A stretch of 64,000 bases of DNA from Taklimakanibacter sp050246735 (lineage in GTDB: Bacteria; Pseudomonadota; Alphaproteobacteria; Rhizobiales; Aestuariivirgaceae). The translations under genes and the position numbers were made by a program. Shown piece by piece: positions 1 through 8,255 of the stretch. Position 1 is the stretch's first letter; each line of letters starts with the position of its first letter. A model generated the notes under the pieces. The model was given only the letters and a program-made list of their open reading frames with translations. It did no database searches and had not been told where the DNA came from. The stretch covers positions 186,001 through 250,000 of the forward strand of contig JBFWVM010000001.1 of the NCBI GenBank assembly GCA_050246735.1, in the 5' to 3' direction.

Positions 1-1014
1 GATGGCGCCCTGCTCGATGATCTCGTTGAGGACCACGAGCAGCACGAGGGCGATGCCGAAACGATAGGTCCGCTGGTTGCGGCGCCGGCCCAGCGCGAAG
101 GGCACGGCGAGGAAGGGCAGCATCGGCAAGGTCAGCATCACGATCAGCCGCTTGTGCAGCTCGGAGCGCATCTCGTTGAGCGTCGTGCCCTTGGGCGGAT
201 GGTCCTGGCGGGCGATGAGTTCGGGCAGCGTCAGCTCGCGCTCATCTTCGCCGCGCGGTCTGAAGGCTTTGTCGGCGACTTGCCCGAGCGGCGTGTCGGC
301 CACGTCGAAGGTGCTCACTGTCGATGCCGGCGGCGTCTGGTTGGCATCCATGCTGGGCATGCGATCGATCTTCAGGCTGTGTCCGTTCTCGAGACGCAGC
401 ACCGGCAGCGGCGCATTGGGATTCTCGATCAGCCGGCCGTTGGCCGCCGTTACCGTCTCGATCCCGCCGGCGCCGCGATTGTCGAAAAGAAAAATGCGCT
501 CGAAGGATCCGGCGGACCGGTCGAGCTTGTCGAGGATGAAGGTGCGGGTGCCCGCCTCCATGAAGATGCCTTCTTCGGCAAGGTAGAAGACATCGACATT
601 CTGCACGTCGAAGACCACGGCGCGGTAGGCGTAGCGGGTATGCGGCTGCAGCCAGCCGACGATCAGGAAAGAAAAGGCGGCGAGGATGACCGACAGGATC
701 GCCACCGGCTGGGCCAGACGATGAAGGCCGATGCCGGAAGCGAGAAAGGCGTCGATCTCGCTGTCGCGCGACAGCTTGTTGAAGCTGTACAGGAGCCCCA
801 GGAAAAGGGCCGCCGGGAGCGCCAGGCTGAGATAATGCGGCACCAGATAGGCCAGCATCTCGAAGACCACGCCGAAGGAATTCTTCTTGCCGAGCGTCGT
901 ATCGAGCAGGCGCACCATGCGCTCGGCCAGCAGCACCACGAGGCCGATGGTGATCGACGTCACCAACGGCTTTGCCAGCTGGCGCAATACGTACCGGTCT
1001 ACGATGCGAAACAC
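1..1014 (-). CDS. lptF: LPS export ABC transporter permease LptF (partial)
   Basis: A GTG start at 1014 opens 338 codons that run off the left edge without a stop, so the C-terminus is missing. The N-terminus reads FRIVDRYVLRQLAKPL, followed by hydrophobic segments and then YSFNKLSRDSEIDAFLASG, which is typical of the YjgP/YjgQ permease family. A beta-rich periplasmic stretch follows (residues about 130-230). Family members are the inner-membrane subunits of LptB2FG, which extracts lipopolysaccharide for transport to the outer membrane. The partner lptG usually lies next to lptF and would be beyond the edge. LptF rather than LptG is inferred from the N-terminal wording; membership of the family is firm. 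Confidence 0.85.
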   Translation of the reverse strand, partial: MFRIVDRYVLRQLAKPLVTSITIGLVVLLAERMVRLLDTTLGKKNSFGVVFEMLAYLVPHYLSLALPAALFLGLLYSFNKLSRDSEIDAFLASGIGLHRLAQPVAILSVILAAFSFLIVGWLQPHTRYAYRAVVFDVQNVDVFYLAEEGIFMEAGTRTFILDKLDRSAGSFERIFLFDNRGAGGIETVTAANGRLIENPNAPLPVLRLENGHSLKIDRMPSMDANQTPPASTVSTFDVADTPLGQVADKAFRPRGEDERELTLPELIARQDHPPKGTTLNEMRSELHKRLIVMLTLPMLPFLAVPFALGRRRNQRTYRFGIALVLLVVLNEIIEQGAI

Positions 1015-1020
1015 GGCGGC

Positions 1021-1470
1021 TCAGTCTTTCGGCCAGTGGCGGCGGATAGCGTCGCGCAGGCCGTTATGCGCTTCGGCGGACAGGGCCGTGGGCCGGGCGA
1101 GATCGGGCTGGCCCGGCCAGCCGGCATCGGGGAATTCCGCCGCCGCGAAGCGCTGCGCTCGCGCATAGCGCGGAACGACATGAAAGTGCACATGCGGGTC
1201 GACCATCATGAGCATGAGATAGTTGATCTTGTCATAGGCGCTGAAATTCCTCAGACCGGTCTCGATGCAATGCGTTACGTGAGCCAATTCCGCAAAGGCC
1301 TGCGGCGGAATTTGGGAGAATGCCGTCCAGTCTCCCTTGGCCCCCAGGATCAGGGACCCCAGGGTCACCTGCGCCGGACGCAGCAGCACAGTCCAGTGCT
1401 TGTAATCGGCGATCAAGGTCGCGGGAAGGCCAAATTTGACGAGCGTGGCGTTCGACATGATCTGTAACAT
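1021..1470 (-). CDS. HIT family protein
   Basis: A 149-residue protein with the histidine-triad signature HVHFHVVPRY near residue 94. HIT proteins are nucleotide-binding hydrolases or transferases acting on AMP conjugates and dinucleotides. The short length and single domain fit the Fhit/Ap4A-hydrolase-like branch, but the substrate cannot be told. An alternative start (MSNATLVKF) at 1458 looks equally natural, because an AAGGG lies immediately before the first ATG and is too close to serve it well. It ends 7 bases before the lptF start, so the two may be co-transcribed. Confidence 0.85.
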   Translation of the reverse strand: MLQIMSNATLVKFGLPATLIADYKHWTVLLRPAQVTLGSLILGAKGDWTAFSQIPPQAFAELAHVTHCIETGLRNFSAYDKINYLMLMMVDPHVHFHVVPRYARAQRFAAAEFPDAGWPGQPDLARPTALSAEAHNGLRDAIRRHWPKD

Positions 1471-1506
1471 GCCCTTAGGTCATAAGGTAGCCGGTTTCCC
1501 GATTTT

Positions 1507-2421
1507 CTACAGGGTAAAGCCGGCATCGGCTACAAAAGAACCCTGGCTGCCTTCCCATCGGCGCACCGTGACGTTCGTGGTCCAGACGCCGTCCTGGCGG
1601 CGGATGTCATATAGATACCACGCCGCCGCATCGTAAGTCCCGCGACCGGGGGACGTGGCGGACGGAGCGCCCATGACATGGGCGATGCCGAAGCGCGTTT
1701 GCAGTTTGCCGCGTCCATGCCGGTGATTGTGCCCATAAAGCACGAGATCGGCGCCGTGCTCCTCGATGATCCCCTTCAACTCGCTGTCGTCGTCGAGGGC
1801 GCGCCGCCGGGAGGTGAGCCCCGGCAGCGGCGGATGGTGGATGAGGATCACACGATAGAAGCCGCGCTGCCGCAGATCGTGGAGGAGGGGCGGCAGGCGG
1901 GCCAGCTGACCGGCTCCCAGCCTGCCGCCGGCGCGGAACAGCGATTGCGGCACCGCGCTGGAAAGGGCGATCAATGCGATGTTGCGGCGCTGCCGCACGA
2001 ACGGAAACAACGAGTCGGGATCGGCCGGATCGGGCGACCGGGCCAGCCTGATGTCGCCGGTCATGTAGTCGGACCAGAGGCCGGCGCCCTGAATCCAGGG
2101 GAAAGGGCGATAGGCGTCGTGATTGCCGGGGACCAGCGTGATCCAATCGGCCGGGCCGAAAGCCTTGAGCCATTGGGCCGCTTCGACAAATTCCTGCTTG
2201 AGCGCGATGTTGATGAGGTCGCCGGTCAGCGCCACGTGATCGGGCGCGTGAGCCTTGATGTCGGCGATCATCGCCATGGCGATGGCCGGATCGTGGAGGA
2301 AGCGCCGCCGGCGATGCCAGCTGATCTTGCCCAGCGCCCGCTTCCCCAGATAGTCGCGCCACGAGTCGGCCCGGGGCAACGGGCCGATATGGACGTCGGA
2401 GAGATGGGCGAGGGTGAACAT
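1507..2421 (-). CDS. calcineurin-like metallophosphoesterase
   Basis: The metallophosphoesterase motifs appear in order: HLSDVH (residues 6-11), TGDLIN, GNHDAYRP, ILIHHPP and GHNHRHG. Together they make a complete two-metal phosphoesterase site. No signal peptide is seen, so it is probably cytoplasmic. The frame is open further upstream, but MFTLAHLSDVH at 2421 is chosen because the family begins right at the first motif and an AAGG sits 4 bases before it. The substrate is unknown; relatives include cyclic-nucleotide phosphodiesterases and UDP-sugar hydrolases. Confidence 0.88.
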   Translation of the reverse strand: MFTLAHLSDVHIGPLPRADSWRDYLGKRALGKISWHRRRRFLHDPAIAMAMIADIKAHAPDHVALTGDLINIALKQEFVEAAQWLKAFGPADWITLVPGNHDAYRPFPWIQGAGLWSDYMTGDIRLARSPDPADPDSLFPFVRQRRNIALIALSSAVPQSLFRAGGRLGAGQLARLPPLLHDLRQRGFYRVILIHHPPLPGLTSRRRALDDDSELKGIIEEHGADLVLYGHNHRHGRGKLQTRFGIAHVMGAPSATSPGRGTYDAAAWYLYDIRRQDGVWTTNVTVRRWEGSQGSFVADAGFTL

Positions 2422-2429
2422 GAAGCCTT

Positions 2430-2441
2430 CGTTCCGGAACG
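2430..2441. promoter_or_regulatory. 12-base perfect palindrome upstream of the phosphoesterase
   Basis: CGTTCCGGAACG reads the same on both strands. It lies 8 bases before the phosphoesterase start, in the 166-base gap shared with the divergent nucleotidyltransferase gene. Its location suits an operator. No matching copy or regulator was identified, and a 12-base palindrome can occur by chance. Confidence 0.25.
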
Positions 2442-2587
2442 TGCCACGAGCACGAAATTCATGGAAAATGCATGCGGCGTGATAGCAGGAACCTCGCCTC
2501 GAGCGCACCAGGATAGTTTCGTTGACTTCCGTCGAATCGGATGCAATGGAGGTCGCGGCCTACCGGTATTCAGCGAGTTCAAGCATC

Positions 2588-3316
2588 GTGAAAGTCGTCA
2601 TTCTTGGAGCAGGACAGGGCAAGCGCCTCCTGCCGCTCACGGCCGAAATCCCCAAAGCCCTTCTGGATATAGGCGGACGCCCGCTCATCGGACGCCAGAT
2701 CGACGCGTTCGCGGCGTGCGGCGTCACGGAATTCGTCGTCGTGATCGGCTATGGCGCCGGCCGCATGGAAGAAGCCCTGGCGCAGATGGCGCGCGAGAAG
2801 CAGGTCGGCATCAAGACCATATTCAATCCGTTCTATGCCGTGGCCGACAATCTCGCCAGCTGCTGGATGGCGCGCCATGAAATGAAGGGCGAGTTCATCC
2901 AGGTCAACGGCGACAATCTGTTCAAGGCCGACCTGGTCACGGTCTTGCTCGAGGCGCCCCTTGCCCCCGTCACCGTCGCGATCAACCACAAGCCGGCCTA
3001 TGACGCGGACGACATGAAAGTGATGATGGACGGCGAGCGGCTGACCGAAATCGGCAAGACCTTGCCGTCCGAGACGGTCGACGCCGAAGCCATCGGCTTC
3101 TACGTGTTCCGCGCCGAAGGTGCGGAGGCCTATGCCGATACGCTCGACCGGGCCATGCGCGAGCCGTCCGGTCTCAAGCAGTGGTTTCCGGCGGCGATCG
3201 GCATGCTGGCGAAGCGCGTCCCGGTGCACACCGTGGCGCTCGACGGCATCCAATGGTGTGAAGTCGACTTTCCCGTCGACCTGCAGCAGGCGCGTCAGCT
3301 CGTCTCAAGCTGGTAG
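2588..3316 (+). CDS. sugar-phosphate / choline-phosphate nucleotidyltransferase-like protein
   Basis: The N-terminus carries the NTP-transferase loop VILGAGQGKRLLPLT followed by IPKALLDIGG, the nucleotide-binding GxGxRxxPxT...PK motif. A later VNGDNLF supplies the metal-binding acidic pocket. About 242 residues is right for a stand-alone catalytic domain such as LicC-type phosphocholine or inositol-phosphate cytidylyltransferases. The GTG at 2588 is taken because the domain begins there; ATGs at 2522 and 2546 are possible alternatives. It converges tail-to-tail, with a 12-base overlap, on an operon holding a second nucleotidyltransferase and an ABC exporter, which suggests a role in making an activated head group for an envelope molecule. 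The substrate is not determinable. Confidence 0.75.
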   Translation: MKVVILGAGQGKRLLPLTAEIPKALLDIGGRPLIGRQIDAFAACGVTEFVVVIGYGAGRMEEALAQMAREKQVGIKTIFNPFYAVADNLASCWMARHEMKGEFIQVNGDNLFKADLVTVLLEAPLAPVTVAINHKPAYDADDMKVMMDGERLTEIGKTLPSETVDAEAIGFYVFRAEGAEAYADTLDRAMREPSGLKQWFPAAIGMLAKRVPVHTVALDGIQWCEVDFPVDLQQARQLVSSW

Positions 3317-4096
3317 CGCCGGCCTTTCCCGGAGGATTTTTTCCGCGAGATCCCTGTCCTCGGGCTTGTCGACGTCGACGGCCGCTTCGGCGAAGGGCAT
3401 GAGCACCGGGCGGGCGACGAGCCCGAGCCGGCGCGAGGCCAGGTCGAAGGCGCCCGCGAGCGTCAATGTGCCGGTGACAAAGCGCAGCAGGGCCATCGGC
3501 CCGAACGCGCCGACCAGCCGCCACGGCCGCTTCCTCACCTTTTCCAGGTCATGCCAGAAGGCGAGAGCCTTGCGCGCGCGCGGCGACGTCAGGGCGAAAA
3601 GATTGCAGCCGGAGACGCGGTCGGGCCCGAATCTGAGAAAGGTCCGGCGCGCTTCGGGGAAGCGCGTCAATATCGTTTCGGCGCTGGCCAGGCCGGCGCA
3701 CAGATCGGCGCCGGAACGCGTCGCCTCGGCCAGGAAATAATGCAACATCTCCGGAGTCAGGAGAGGATGGTCGCCGGTGGTGATCAGCCAGGGAAACTCG
3801 CCGGTGTCCGGGATCGCCGCCAGGCTCGAGCGCGCCGCGCTCTCGCGCGACGTGAGATATGCGACGTCGCCGGCCAAGGGGCCGAGCGCGTCGTCGAGAA
3901 GCGTCCGCGTTTCGATCGAAACGGCGACCGCGGCGATTTCCGGCGCGGAGAGGAGCGTGCGGACGACCCTTCTCAGCATGGGCTCGCCGCCGACCTCGAT
4001 GAGGCACTTGTGCGTGACGCGGCAGGCTTTCGCCATCGGATCGTCCGGCCCGCGACCGGCCGCGAGGACGAGCGCGTTCCAGCGGGGAGCGGTCAC
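3305..4096 (-). CDS. MobA-like NTP transferase domain protein
   Basis: A 263-residue protein starting ALVLAAGRG, then KCLIEVGGEPMLRRVV, and with TTGDHPLLT as the metal-binding segment, so it is a nucleotidyltransferase of the MobA/IspD/GlmU superfamily. The lysine follows the loop as expected. It starts with GTG at 4096, overlapping the stop of the GNAT-like gene by 4 bases, and so is the last gene of an exporter-GNAT-transferase operon. No molybdopterin genes are adjacent, so a role in making an activated envelope precursor is more likely than MobA function. This is inference from context. Confidence 0.75.
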   Translation of the reverse strand: MTAPRWNALVLAAGRGPDDPMAKACRVTHKCLIEVGGEPMLRRVVRTLLSAPEIAAVAVSIETRTLLDDALGPLAGDVAYLTSRESAARSSLAAIPDTGEFPWLITTGDHPLLTPEMLHYFLAEATRSGADLCAGLASAETILTRFPEARRTFLRFGPDRVSGCNLFALTSPRARKALAFWHDLEKVRKRPWRLVGAFGPMALLRFVTGTLTLAGAFDLASRRLGLVARPVLMPFAEAAVDVDKPEDRDLAEKILRERPALPA

Positions 4097-5229
4097 GTCA
4101 GCCGCTTCTCATAGATCCGGTAGGTCTTGTATTCGATTCCACCCAAGGCCTGGATCATGCGGCGCATGGGCATGTTGTCCTCCAGTATCCAGGACAGCTC
4201 GGCATGCTTCGTGCCGCGGCCGAGATGATAGGACCGGACCGCATCGATGACGGCAAGGGCCAGCGCCGAGCCGACCGGCGTGCCGTGGAACTTGCGGCGC
4301 ACGCCCATCAACGGCATGCGCACCGAGCGCGGCGGCCTGGCGAGCAGCCGCCAGGCGAGCTTGGCCCATCCGAAAGGCAGGAGCCTGCCGTCGAGATCCC
4401 TGATCCAGTCGTTCAGGTTGGGGAGAGTGACGGCCATCGCGGCGGGCTCGCCCCTGCAGGAGGCGATGGCGATGTACTCATCGCTCACCAGCATCTTCAG
4501 ATTTTTGCCCAATGCCGCGATTTCCTCGTGGGTCATCGGCACGAAGTCCCAGTTTTCCGACCAGGCATCGTTGAAGATGTCGATGATGATGTTGATGTCG
4601 CGGTCGAGATGCTTCTTGCTCAGCGGCCTGAGCGTGAGCTCGCCGGCGGCCTTGACCTTGTCCACCATGGACTGCATGGCGCGGGGCAGGGGTTTCGACC
4701 CGTCATAGTCATAGGCCAGGACATCCTTGGCCTTGCGGTAGCCCCGGCTCTCGAGATGCCCCGCATAATAGGGCAAGGCATGCCCCATCATCATCGACGG
4801 CGGCGTGTCGAAACCGGAAACGAGAAGGCCCATCTCGTCATTGATCGAGAAGCTGAACGGGCCGTGCAGCGCCGCAAGCCCCTTGCCGCGCAGCCAGGCT
4901 TCGGCGGCGTCGAGAAGGCCTGCGAAAACGCGCGGGTCGTCCACGGCGTCGAGAAAGCCGAACTGGCCCCTGGCATCGGGATGATGCTCGAGCCTGAGGC
5001 GATCCACTTGCGCGGAAATCCGGCCGACCGGCCTGTCGCCGTCATAGGCCACGAAAAGCCGGGCTTCCGCATGCCGGAAATACGGGTTCTTCGCGGGATC
5101 CAGGTGCTCCCTGCGCTCGAGGTCGAGCGGGACGACCCAGTGCGGATCGCGGGCGAAAACCAGACGCGGCACGCGCAGGAAGGCATCGCGGTCCGCCGCG
5201 CCAGCCGCCTCGGCGATCCTGATGCTCAT
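4093..5229 (-). CDS. GNAT-like acyltransferase, uncharacterised
   Basis: A 378-residue protein. It opens with MSIRIAEAAGAADRDAFLRVPRLVF and includes RLFVAYDGDRPVGRISAQVD (about residue 57), a typical GNAT beta-strand and turn. A second half includes EYIAIASCRGEPAAMAVTLPNLN and a C-terminal HAELSWILEDNMPMRRMIQALGG segment like the GNAT acetyl-CoA-binding end, suggesting two GNAT-like halves. It lies between an ABC exporter and a nucleotidyltransferase, overlapping both by 4 bases. Acylation of an exported envelope molecule is a reasonable guess. Homologues are usually annotated only as hypothetical or N-acetyltransferase. Confidence 0.65.
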   Translation of the reverse strand: MSIRIAEAAGAADRDAFLRVPRLVFARDPHWVVPLDLERREHLDPAKNPYFRHAEARLFVAYDGDRPVGRISAQVDRLRLEHHPDARGQFGFLDAVDDPRVFAGLLDAAEAWLRGKGLAALHGPFSFSINDEMGLLVSGFDTPPSMMMGHALPYYAGHLESRGYRKAKDVLAYDYDGSKPLPRAMQSMVDKVKAAGELTLRPLSKKHLDRDINIIIDIFNDAWSENWDFVPMTHEEIAALGKNLKMLVSDEYIAIASCRGEPAAMAVTLPNLNDWIRDLDGRLLPFGWAKLAWRLLARPPRSVRMPLMGVRRKFHGTPVGSALALAVIDAVRSYHLGRGTKHAELSWILEDNMPMRRMIQALGGIEYKTYRIYEKRLT

Positions 5230-6986
5230 GTCCCGACCTTCTTGCGCGCGCCGCGCGCCGGCTTACCCGCGGCCTTGGGATCGGATCCGGGCGCGACCTC
5301 GCTGACATGGCCGCGCTCGACCTTGTAGAGATGGTTCGCGATCTCGGCCCAGATCGGACGGTGAGTGATGGCGACGGTCGTGTACTGTTCGCGCAGCGCA
5401 ACGATATTCTGGCATATCTCCTTCTCGGTCTCGGGGTCGAGGGCGCTCGTCACCTCATCGAGAATGAGAAGCTTGGGCCTGGTCACCAGGGCGCGAGCCA
5501 GGGCGATGCGTTGCCGCTGACCGCCGGAGAGCCGCGATCCCATCACGCCGACCTCCGTATCCAGCCCCTTGGGCATCGCCATGATGAAGTCGCGGGCGCC
5601 CGCCTGCTCCAGCGCCGCCGCGATGTCGCTCTCGGGAATGGCGTCGTCGCCGAGCACGATGTTGTCCCTTATCGTCGTGTGCAGCAGGCTCAATTCCTGC
5701 GGCACATATCCGATCGAACGCCGCCACTGCCTGATGTCGATCTCGGCCAGCGAAACGCCGTCCAGGCTTATCGTGCCCTTGCTCGGCGTGTGCAGGCCGA
5801 TCAGCAGATCGATCAGCGTCGTCTTGCCGGCGCCGGAAGAGCCCTGCAGCACGGTGATCGCATTGGCCGGAATGACGAAGCTCGCATTCCGCACGATCGG
5901 GGTCTTGTCGTGGGAGAAGGTGACGTTCTCGAAGCGGCATTCCCTGGTCAGCACCGGCGGGAGCGTGCCCGGATGGTTCTCTCTCTCGGACCTGGCATGC
6001 TCGATCAGCCGCTCGGTGCGGACATAGGCGCTTTCATTCTCGGCCGCCTGCTGAAGGAGCCTCTGGAGCTTGGCAAGGATGGAGATGACCTGAAAGAAGA
6101 CGATGCCGAGGACGATGAGCTCGGCCAGGGATACCTTGGCGACGGTGACCGCGAGATAGACGCCGATGCCGAGCGTGACGGTGATGAGGAACTCGCCGCC
6201 CTGGATGAGGCCCTGGCGGGCAATCTCGCGCGTGGCGAGCGCCTTGCGCAGGCGCCGCAAGATCACGCTCAGCTGGGCGACGAGCTTGTCGTAACGGTCC
6301 ATCGTCTTCAACGGCTTGATGTTGTTCATCAGGTCGCTGACGAAGGTGGTCAGGTCCGAGGTCCGGCCGGCTCTCTTGTATCCTGCGCGCTTCGAGACCC
6401 TGACGAGCCAGTTGAGCGCCGCGGAGATGAGAAAGCCCACGCCCAGGCCGAGCAGGGCCAGCCGCCAATCGATCAGGAATGCGACGATGCAGTAGACGAG
6501 GCCCTGAAGCCCGAAGGCCACGACCTGGGCCGAGACGAAATACGCATTGCCGGCCGCCGTGGCTTCGCCGCTCATGCTGTTGGCGACGCGGCCGGAATGC
6601 AGTTGCGTGTAAAAGCTCCAGCGTGCATCGAACAGCGCGGTGATCAACCTGCGGCGCAGGCCGGTCGAGACCCGGGCGATCGCCAGGCCGGCGTAGGAAA
6701 GAGCGAGAAAGGACAGCCACGCCTTCAGCGAAAAGAACACCACCACGATCATGATGAGATTGAGCAGGCTGGGCTCCAGGCCCAGGCCGGCCATCGTCTC
6801 ATGGATGAAGGTCATCACCGGCGAGGGAGGTCTGGCCTGGCCGGCGCCGTTGGAAATGGCCTGGATCGTCGGAACGAGCGCCGTGACGCTGACCGCCTCG
6901 GCGAAACCGGCGAGAATGAGGCAGAACAGGACGCCCCAGGGCCTTGTTTCGGCGGCCGAAAAAAAGATACGTAGGACCTGTTTCAT
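5226..6986 (-). CDS. ABC exporter, fused permease and ATPase
   Basis: A 586-residue half-transporter. Residues 1-320 hold about six membrane segments. The ATPase domain has Walker A GSSGAGKTT (382-390), a Q-loop (IGYVPQ), signature LSGGQ (486-490), Walker B LLILDE (506-511) and H-loop TH (541-542), so it is catalytically complete. Architecture matches MsbA-type lipid or glycan exporters that act as homodimers in the inner membrane. The C-terminal tail is basic. It is the first gene of a three-gene operon (4-base overlaps) with a GNAT-like protein and a nucleotidyltransferase, so the cargo may be a modified lipid or saccharide. Confidence 0.85.
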   Translation of the reverse strand: MKQVLRIFFSAAETRPWGVLFCLILAGFAEAVSVTALVPTIQAISNGAGQARPPSPVMTFIHETMAGLGLEPSLLNLIMIVVVFFSLKAWLSFLALSYAGLAIARVSTGLRRRLITALFDARWSFYTQLHSGRVANSMSGEATAAGNAYFVSAQVVAFGLQGLVYCIVAFLIDWRLALLGLGVGFLISAALNWLVRVSKRAGYKRAGRTSDLTTFVSDLMNNIKPLKTMDRYDKLVAQLSVILRRLRKALATREIARQGLIQGGEFLITVTLGIGVYLAVTVAKVSLAELIVLGIVFFQVISILAKLQRLLQQAAENESAYVRTERLIEHARSERENHPGTLPPVLTRECRFENVTFSHDKTPIVRNASFVIPANAITVLQGSSGAGKTTLIDLLIGLHTPSKGTISLDGVSLAEIDIRQWRRSIGYVPQELSLLHTTIRDNIVLGDDAIPESDIAAALEQAGARDFIMAMPKGLDTEVGVMGSRLSGGQRQRIALARALVTRPKLLILDEVTSALDPETEKEICQNIVALREQYTTVAITHRPIWAEIANHLYKVERGHVSEVAPGSDPKAAGKPARGARKKVGT

Positions 6987-7037
6987 GTGCGGTTGGCTTT
7001 ACTGTGATTGCCGGCCCGACTCAAGGACAGCCATGCG

Positions 7038-7490
7038 ATGAGCCGCTTCCTTCTCCTGATGATGCAGCCCTGGTTCAGGCTGCGGCGCGGCATGACCCTG
7101 GGGGTCCGCGCCGCCATATTCGACGATGAGGGACGCGTCTTCCTGGTGCGGCATGGTTACGCGCCGGGGTGGCTTTTTCCCGGCGGCGGGGTGGAGAGGG
7201 GAGAGACGATCTACGACGCCCTGTCTCGCGAAATGGAGGAAGAGGGCGGCATCATCCTCGACGGTCCGCCGCTGTTCCACGGACTGTTTTCCAACGAGGC
7301 GAAATTCCGCGGCGATCATGTCGCCTGCTTCGTCGTTCGCCGCTTCACGCGACGGGAGTGGAAGCCCGGCGTCGAGATCAAGGAAGCCGCCTTTTTTCCG
7401 GTGACCGGCCTGCCGGAAGGGACGACCGCAGGCACCCGGCGCCGCATCGAGGAGATCGTCACCGGCAAGGCGGCGTCCGCCCTCTGGTGA
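7038..7490 (+). CDS. Nudix hydrolase
   Basis: The Nudix box is complete: GVERGE, seven residues, then REMEEEGGI (fits GX5EX7REUXEEXGU). Upstream are LGVRAAIFDDEGRVFLVRHGY and WLFPGGG, typical of the fold. About 150 residues with a short hydrophobic start. The ATG at 7038 has AAGGA ten bases upstream, which favours it over an earlier TTG at 7008. Nudix enzymes hydrolyse nucleoside diphosphates linked to another group. It is divergent from the ABC exporter operon with only 51 bases between the starts, so they could share a control region. The substrate is unknown. Confidence 0.88.
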   Translation: MSRFLLLMMQPWFRLRRGMTLGVRAAIFDDEGRVFLVRHGYAPGWLFPGGGVERGETIYDALSREMEEEGGIILDGPPLFHGLFSNEAKFRGDHVACFVVRRFTRREWKPGVEIKEAAFFPVTGLPEGTTAGTRRRIEEIVTGKAASALW

Positions 7491-7670
7491 ATGAGTTGTC
7501 TGTTTACGCGGCAGCGCGTTCGTGATAAGGCGCGGATCATGAAGCTGGTGCTCCATATGCCCTGTGGCTTGCGACGACGAGACCGGTCGGCGCCTTTGCG
7601 CCCCTGAACCGCTCCGGCCGCGGCTGATCCGCGGGCTGGAGCCACGCAGTCCCAGCCACCGGAATACACA

Positions 7671-8255
7671 ATGTCCCCCATTCCCGTCGAGGCGGCCCAC
7701 ACGGCCGACCAGCCTGAAATTGAACACCTGCTCGACCTGACCTTCGGCCTCAGCCGCCACGCCAAGACGTCCTATCGCCTGCGGGAGGGCAATACCGCCA
7801 TTGCCGGCCTGTCTCTGGTCACGCGCGAGGCGGGCTTCGGGCTCGCCGGCGCCATCAGTTTCTGGCCGCTCAAGATCGGCAGGGCGGGCACCGATGCCCT
7901 GCTGCTCGGACCGCTCGCGGTCCATCCGGAGCGGCAGAATATCGGCATCGGCCGGGCCTTGATGCGAAGCGGACTTGGCAAGGCCGCGGCGCTCGGGCAT
8001 CGGCTCGTCATCCTGGTGGGCGATGAGCCCTACTATGCCAGAGTGGGCTTCAGGCGCATTCCTTGCGACCGGATCGAACTGCCGGGGCCGGTCGATCCCG
8101 ACAGGCTGCTCTATCTCGAGCTGACCGAAGGGGCATTGGCGCCGGCGCGGGGCCTCGTACTCCCGCCGCATCGCTTCGAAGAGCGGTCAGCGGCCCTCGC
8201 GGTACCACATGGCCGCGAAAGCCATCAGCAGCAGGCCCAGACTGCCCAGGGTTGA
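7671..8255 (+). CDS. GNAT family N-acetyltransferase (YhbS-like)
   Basis: A 194-residue protein. LLLGPLAVHPERQNIGIG followed by RALMRSGLGKAAALG is the acetyl-CoA-binding motif (QxxGxG), and EPYYARVGF closes the fold. It matches the YhbS/COG3153 branch. The substrate is unknown. The last 69 bases overlap antisense with the 3' end of the membrane-protein gene on the other strand, and the C-terminal tail encoded there (rich in H and Q) is unlikely to be conserved. The 180 bases before it hold no gene that can be supported. Confidence 0.82.
   Translation: MSPIPVEAAHTADQPEIEHLLDLTFGLSRHAKTSYRLREGNTAIAGLSLVTREAGFGLAGAISFWPLKIGRAGTDALLLGPLAVHPERQNIGIGRALMRSGLGKAAALGHRLVILVGDEPYYARVGFRRIPCDRIELPGPVDPDRLLYLELTEGALAPARGLVLPPHRFEERSAALAVPHGRESHQQQAQTAQG

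Noticed and set aside
3305..4096. Assignment of the MobA-like protein as molybdenum cofactor guanylyltransferase
   Set aside because: The domain fits the superfamily, but the neighbours are an exporter and a GNAT protein and no molybdenum genes are near; moaD lies 27 kb away in another operon.
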